A DNA stretch of 8,426 nt from Oscillospiraceae bacterium (lineage in GTDB: Bacteria > Bacillota > Clostridia > Oscillospirales > Ruminococcaceae), in assembly GCA_014796735.1 (NCBI GenBank), contig JAAVIG010000214.1, forward strand, positions 1 to 8,426, read 5' to 3'. The notes beneath the pieces are model-generated. The model had not been told where the DNA came from. It saw only the letters and a list, made by a program, of their open reading frames with translations, and did no database searches. Below, piece after piece: positions 5,669 to 8,426 of the stretch; position 1 is the first letter of the stretch; the number at the start of each line of letters is the position of its first letter. A program made the position numbers and the translations under genes.

Positions 5669-6517
5669 ATGAAAATCGGACTTGTACTGGAGGGCGGAGC
5701 CAGCCGCACTTATTTTTCCTGTGGAGTCATGGACAGACTTCTGGAGCTTAAAATATACGCCGATTACGTTATCGGAGTATCGGCGGGAATATCCTTCGGA
5801 GTGAGCTATTCTTCAAGGCAGCTTAAAAGAAATTACCGCATTATGACGCAGTATCAGAACGATAAGCGTTACGCGGGGTTAAAACATCTTTTGAATAAAG
5901 AAAACAAAAGCTACTACAACTTACAATTCGTATTTGACGAAATACCCAATAAGCTGCTGCCCTTCGATTACGATACCTTTGACAGCAGAAAGGAAAACTG
6001 CATAGCGGTGGTAACAAACCTTGAAAGCGGTCTGGTGGAGTATATAGAGCTTCCGAAGGATAGGGAATTCACGCTGTTAAGGGCTACCTGCGCTTTGCCG
6101 CTTTTGTTCAAGCCTATTGAAATGAACGGCGGCTTATACATGGACGGCGGAGTTGCGGACTCGATACCCTTTGAAAAGGCATTTGCGGACGGCTGCAACA
6201 AGGTTGTTGTGCTGCTTACCCGTCAGCGTGGGTATATAAAGGGCTACGAAAAGGCAACGCCTTTGGTAAAAGCCTTTTACGGAAAATATCCCGAGTTTTT
6301 AAAGAGCTTTCTGAACAGACCCGAAAGGTACAATAACAGCATGAAAAAGCTTTTGGAGCTCGAACAGGAGGGAAAGGCGTTTATTATCGCTCCCGACGAT
6401 GTTTTCGGAATAGGACGGACGGAAAGCGATCCGAAAAAATTAGTCAGGCTTTACGATGAGGGGTACGAACAGTGTAAAAGAGATGAGAAAAGGCTGATCG
6501 AGTTTATTTCAGATTAA
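5669..6517 (+). CDS. Patatin-like phospholipase family protein (282 aa)
   Basis: This is a serine acyl hydrolase of the patatin family, expected to cleave acyl esters of lipids; the native substrate is unknown. The catalytic dyad is visible: the nucleophile elbow GVSAG at 36-40 (Ser38) and DGG at 159-161 (Asp159, in YMDGGVADSIP). The glycine-rich oxyanion loop at the N-terminus reads LEGGASR (7-13), a variant of the canonical DGGGxRG. The length and the Lys/Glu-rich helical C-terminal part (about 210-282) resemble the small bacterial YjjU-type patatins. No signal peptide or membrane segment is seen, so it is probably cytosolic or peripheral. The start is set by AAGGAG at 5656-5661, 7 bases before the ATG. 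It has its own promoter, divergent from the fucosidase gene; a functional link with fucose metabolism is not evident. Confidence 0.9.
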   Translation: MKIGLVLEGGASRTYFSCGVMDRLLELKIYADYVIGVSAGISFGVSYSSRQLKRNYRIMTQYQNDKRYAGLKHLLNKENKSYYNLQFVFDEIPNKLLPFDYDTFDSRKENCIAVVTNLESGLVEYIELPKDREFTLLRATCALPLLFKPIEMNGGLYMDGGVADSIPFEKAFADGCNKVVVLLTRQRGYIKGYEKATPLVKAFYGKYPEFLKSFLNRPERYNNSMKKLLELEQEGKAFIIAPDDVFGIGRTESDPKKLVRLYDEGYEQCKRDEKRLIEFISD

Positions 6518-6540
6518 AAAAGGTGGGGTTTTGCACCGAT

Positions 6541-6598
6541 CCGACTTCGGAAAATACAGAACAGGCAGGAGATAAACCCTGCCTGTTCCGTATGTCGG
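6541..6598. terminator. Hairpin between convergent patatin and AraC genes, probable terminator
   Basis: GAACAGGCAGG (6559-6569) and CCTGCCTGTTC (6578-6588) form a perfect 11-bp stem with an 8-base loop. It can be extended outward by ATAC/GTAT (6554-6557 with 6590-6593) and CCGAC/GTCGG (6541-6545 with 6594-6598) across bulges. The reverse-strand flank contains TATTTTCC, so it fits termination of the AraC-type gene slightly better; the + strand flank has no T-run. Confidence 0.6.
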
Positions 6599-6613
6599 CT
6601 GTAATGCCGGCGA

Positions 6614-7585
6614 TCATATTTTGCGTACCGGTCTGATCTCTTTCCAGAACCGTTCGGGATCATGATAAAAGTAAGCTATTCTGCCAACGGAGTTATCAAA
6701 GCAATATCCTGTGTCCGAAAAGTCAAAATCCGCGATCGCTTTATTTATTTTTTCTTCTACGGAGCAGTTTTCCTGCTCATAATCAAAGGCGCCGTGTTCA
6801 AAAACAATGTACTCGGCTTCGGGAACGTCCATCATGAGCATTTGCGGAGGCACCTCACCGCTGTAATCGCCGGGAAGACGCACCCCGTAACATTCCGCGC
6901 ATGGAACGCCGAGGAAGGTGCAGCGCTTGCCGTTTGGGTCGGGCAAAAACGCCATGATCTGTCCGCTGCCGCTGTTGGGCTCGCTGCCGCCGTCGTCGTC
7001 CAGCTTGTTCTTGATGCTGTCAAGCAAACCGCAGATAGTTTCGCAGTCATGCCCGGGAATCTGACCCTGCTTCTGCCAGAAATCCCAATAACCGCAGCTG
7101 TCATAGCTTTTAATGTGCATAAATTTATGGGCGGGAAGGGTAACAAAATAAATTTTAATATCGTCTGTGGATTTTATCATACCAATTTCTCCGATTCCTA
7201 AAAAGTAGCGGTCGAAAGCGCATATTTTTGTACGAAGAACCAGCGCAACGGGGTTTTTGCGGTATTCGCTCGGCGTTATCCCATACGCTGTCTTAAATGC
7301 GCGGGTAAAAGCCTCGTGTGACGAAAAGCCGTAATCAACGGCAATATCCAATATGCTTCTGCCGCTATCTCTCACCTCCTTCAGCGCAAACGCCAATTTT
7401 CTTTGCCGCAGATAATCTCTGAACTGCATGCCCGAAATTTCCCTGAATTTTTTGGTTACATAAAATTCGGAGTACCCCAGCACCCGGGACAGATAGAATA
7501 ATGTAAGCGCTTCGTCATTATGCTGTTTAATACACTCGTCAATTACGTTAACGATTGTCTGTATCTGCTGCTGCCATTCGTACAT
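6614..7585 (-). CDS. AraC-family regulator with C-terminal GyrI-like (Rob-type) ligand-binding domain
   Basis: A cytoplasmic DNA-binding protein of 323 residues. The AraC-type double helix-turn-helix is N-terminal: first motif about 32-52 (LSRVLGYSEFYVTKKFREISG), second about 77-109, including IAVDYGFSSHEAFTRAFKTAYGITPSEYR. Residues from about 125 to the end form a GyrI-like effector-binding domain (elements such as VTLPAHKFMHIKSY, VPEAEYIVFEHGAF and a C-terminal segment rich in aromatic residues). This resembles the Rob layout, in which the domain binds small molecules. I place the start at the ATG ending at 7585, because GGGGTGA lies 8 bases upstream. A GTG four codons earlier (7597) is in frame but has no evident ribosome binding site. 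A TATAAT at 7626-7621 may be its -10 box. It lies between the isomerase and patatin genes and might regulate sugar genes, or respond to a xenobiotic; its target is unknown. Confidence 0.88.
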   Translation of the reverse strand: MYEWQQQIQTIVNVIDECIKQHNDEALTLFYLSRVLGYSEFYVTKKFREISGMQFRDYLRQRKLAFALKEVRDSGRSILDIAVDYGFSSHEAFTRAFKTAYGITPSEYRKNPVALVLRTKICAFDRYFLGIGEIGMIKSTDDIKIYFVTLPAHKFMHIKSYDSCGYWDFWQKQGQIPGHDCETICGLLDSIKNKLDDDGGSEPNSGSGQIMAFLPDPNGKRCTFLGVPCAECYGVRLPGDYSGEVPPQMLMMDVPEAEYIVFEHGAFDYEQENCSVEEKINKAIADFDFSDTGYCFDNSVGRIAYFYHDPERFWKEIRPVRKI

Positions 7586-7620
7586 TCGTATGTTCACCCC
7601 GTTTCGACCGCCCTGTATGT

Positions 7621-7626
7621 ATTATA
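7621..7626 (-). promoter_or_regulatory. Probable -10 box for the AraC-type gene
   Basis: A perfect TATAAT on the reverse strand lies about 35 bases upstream of the chosen ATG. No good -35 box is present at the usual distance (the sequence there is AAGCGG), so the promoter may need an activator. Confidence 0.4.
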
Positions 7627-7686
7627 CTACGCTTTAAGAAAAGCCGCTTGATTTTACTTGCACATTTTTATCACGTCAGCATAGCT

Positions 7687-7727
7687 AAATTGCCGAGTAC
7701 AAGTTGCAGTTTTGTACTCGGCAATTT
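7687..7727. terminator. Intrinsic terminator, likely for the isomerase gene
   Basis: AAATTGCCGAGTACAA (7687-7702) and its complement (7712-7727) form a perfect 16-bp stem with a 9-base loop. The A/T-rich stem ends mean either strand reads a short T-run at the 3' side. It lies about 115 bases downstream of the isomerase stop on the reverse strand, and no + strand gene precedes it, so it most likely ends the isomerase transcript. Confidence 0.72.
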
Positions 7728-7842
7728 TATATGCGTATAAATAACGTCTGCTTTTTGTTATACCGCTGCGGTTAAATTGGCGGTTATCCTTATTTTAACA
7801 TAATTAAAGTAAAAATACAATAATTATAGTCTGCATCCGGCT

Positions 7843-8426
7843 TTATTTCGCAAAAGGATTCTCCCCGTCATAAAGCACGCCCTTAGGCTTATTATAGCCT
7901 ATTTCCTCTGCGCCGAGGTAGGTAAGCACGTCAAAAATCTGCTTGCCGTAATGACCGAACGCCACCGCGCCGTGGTGAGGGAAATTGCCTTTGATAAGCA
8001 CATGACGGTAAAATCTCGCCATTTCGTCTATGGCGAATACGCCGATACCGCCGAAGGAGCGTGTAGCTACGGGAAGTATCTCGCCCTCCGCAACATACGC
8101 CCTTACCTTACAGTCGGAGGTGGATTGCAAACGGAAGAACGTAATATCTCCGGGGATAATATCGCCCTCGAGAGTACCTCTTGTTATATCGGGCTCCTTA
8201 TCGGGCTCAAGACCTCTGTGCATGATAAGCTGATACTTCATTGTGGAAGAGGTAAGCTTACAGGAGGGAGTATTTCCGCAGTGGAAGCCCATGAAAGTGT
8301 CCTTTTGCGTATATCTGAACTTGCCCTCGATGTTTTCCTTGTAAATATCGGCGGGTACGGTATTGTTGATATCAAGAAGCGTTACCGCGTCCTCGCTTAC
8401 GCACAGCCCGATATATTCGCTGACCT
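7843..8426 (-). CDS. L-fucose/L-arabinose isomerase-family protein, C-terminal part (gene continues beyond the window)
   Basis: About 193 residues of the C-terminal part are visible. The frame remains open to the right edge, so the in-frame ATG at 8292 is internal and the true start is outside. The segment reads as a sugar isomerase of the FucI-like superfamily, which interconverts an aldose and a ketose (L-fucose to L-fuculose in the best-known case) with a divalent metal. The stretch MGFHCGNTPSCKL and the segment GNFPHHGAVAFGHYG (His pair at bases 7977-7972) match the C-terminal domain of this superfamily; by analogy with arabinose isomerase, the His pair probably contributes a metal ligand. 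Proximity to a cytoplasmic alpha-L-fucosidase favours L-fucose as substrate, but an L-arabinose or uncharacterised specificity cannot be excluded from the C-terminus alone. It ends before a strong terminator at 7687-7727. Confidence 0.78.
   Translation of the reverse strand, partial: VSEYIGLCVSEDAVTLLDINNTVPADIYKENIEGKFRYTQKDTFMGFHCGNTPSCKLTSSTMKYQLIMHRGLEPDKEPDITRGTLEGDIIPGDITFFRLQSTSDCKVRAYVAEGEILPVATRSFGGIGVFAIDEMARFYRHVLIKGNFPHHGAVAFGHYGKQIFDVLTYLGAEEIGYNKPKGVLYDGENPFAK

Noticed and set aside
6662..7201. A 179-codon + strand ORF
   Set aside because: It lies entirely antisense to the AraC/GyrI gene, has no ribosome binding site, and its translation resembles no protein, while the opposite strand has clear AraC motifs.

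Overview
The window looks like a piece of chromosome from an anaerobic, probably gut-dwelling Clostridia member (Oscillospiraceae/Lachnospiraceae-like). This rests on intermediate GC content, strong GGAGG/AAGGAG ribosome binding sites, TATAAT-type promoters and the style of the proteins: a hybrid kinase with paired receivers, an HD-GYP-like protein and a cytoplasmic GH29 fucosidase. The genus cannot be fixed from sequence alone. There are six protein genes with recognisable families, one HD-domain gene whose N-terminal half is unrecognised being among them, plus a seventh gene cut by the right edge. Two short leader ORFs are also proposed. No rRNA, tRNA, CRISPR array or complete insertion sequence is visible.

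Left part (1-2655, + strand): the C-terminal end of a hybrid sensor histidine kinase, cut by the window edge, carries a degenerate receiver followed by an intact one. Six bases downstream begins a 614-residue protein with a diverged HD-GYP-type phosphohydrolase domain. The pair is probably one signalling operon. It is closed by a hairpin with 16 perfect base pairs.

Middle-left (2656-4030, - strand): a visibly more AT-rich stretch holds a 317-residue GNAT acetyltransferase. Its 5' region has the layout of an antibiotic-style attenuator: a 24-codon leader ORF whose stop codon sits in the base of a 14-bp hairpin, then a second 16-codon leader ORF, then two mutually exclusive stems, one of which covers the acetyltransferase ribosome binding site. 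No promoter is evident in front of it. This looks like an acquired, translation-sensing cassette lodged just behind the fucosidase gene, and it is the most interesting item here.

Middle-right (4041-6517): a cytoplasmic GH29 alpha-L-fucosidase (-) and a patatin-like phospholipase (+) diverge from a short intergenic region. That region has two good sigma-A-type promoters and a perfect 17-base palindrome overlapping the -35 box of the patatin promoter.

Right part (6541-8426, - strand): an AraC-family regulator with a GyrI-like ligand-binding domain, then the C-terminal part of an L-fucose/L-arabinose isomerase-family enzyme at the edge. The fucosidase would release L-fucose inside the cell and the isomerase would convert it to L-fuculose, so the right half can be read as a loose fucose-utilisation neighbourhood. 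The AraC/GyrI protein is a candidate local regulator. That functional link is inference from proximity.
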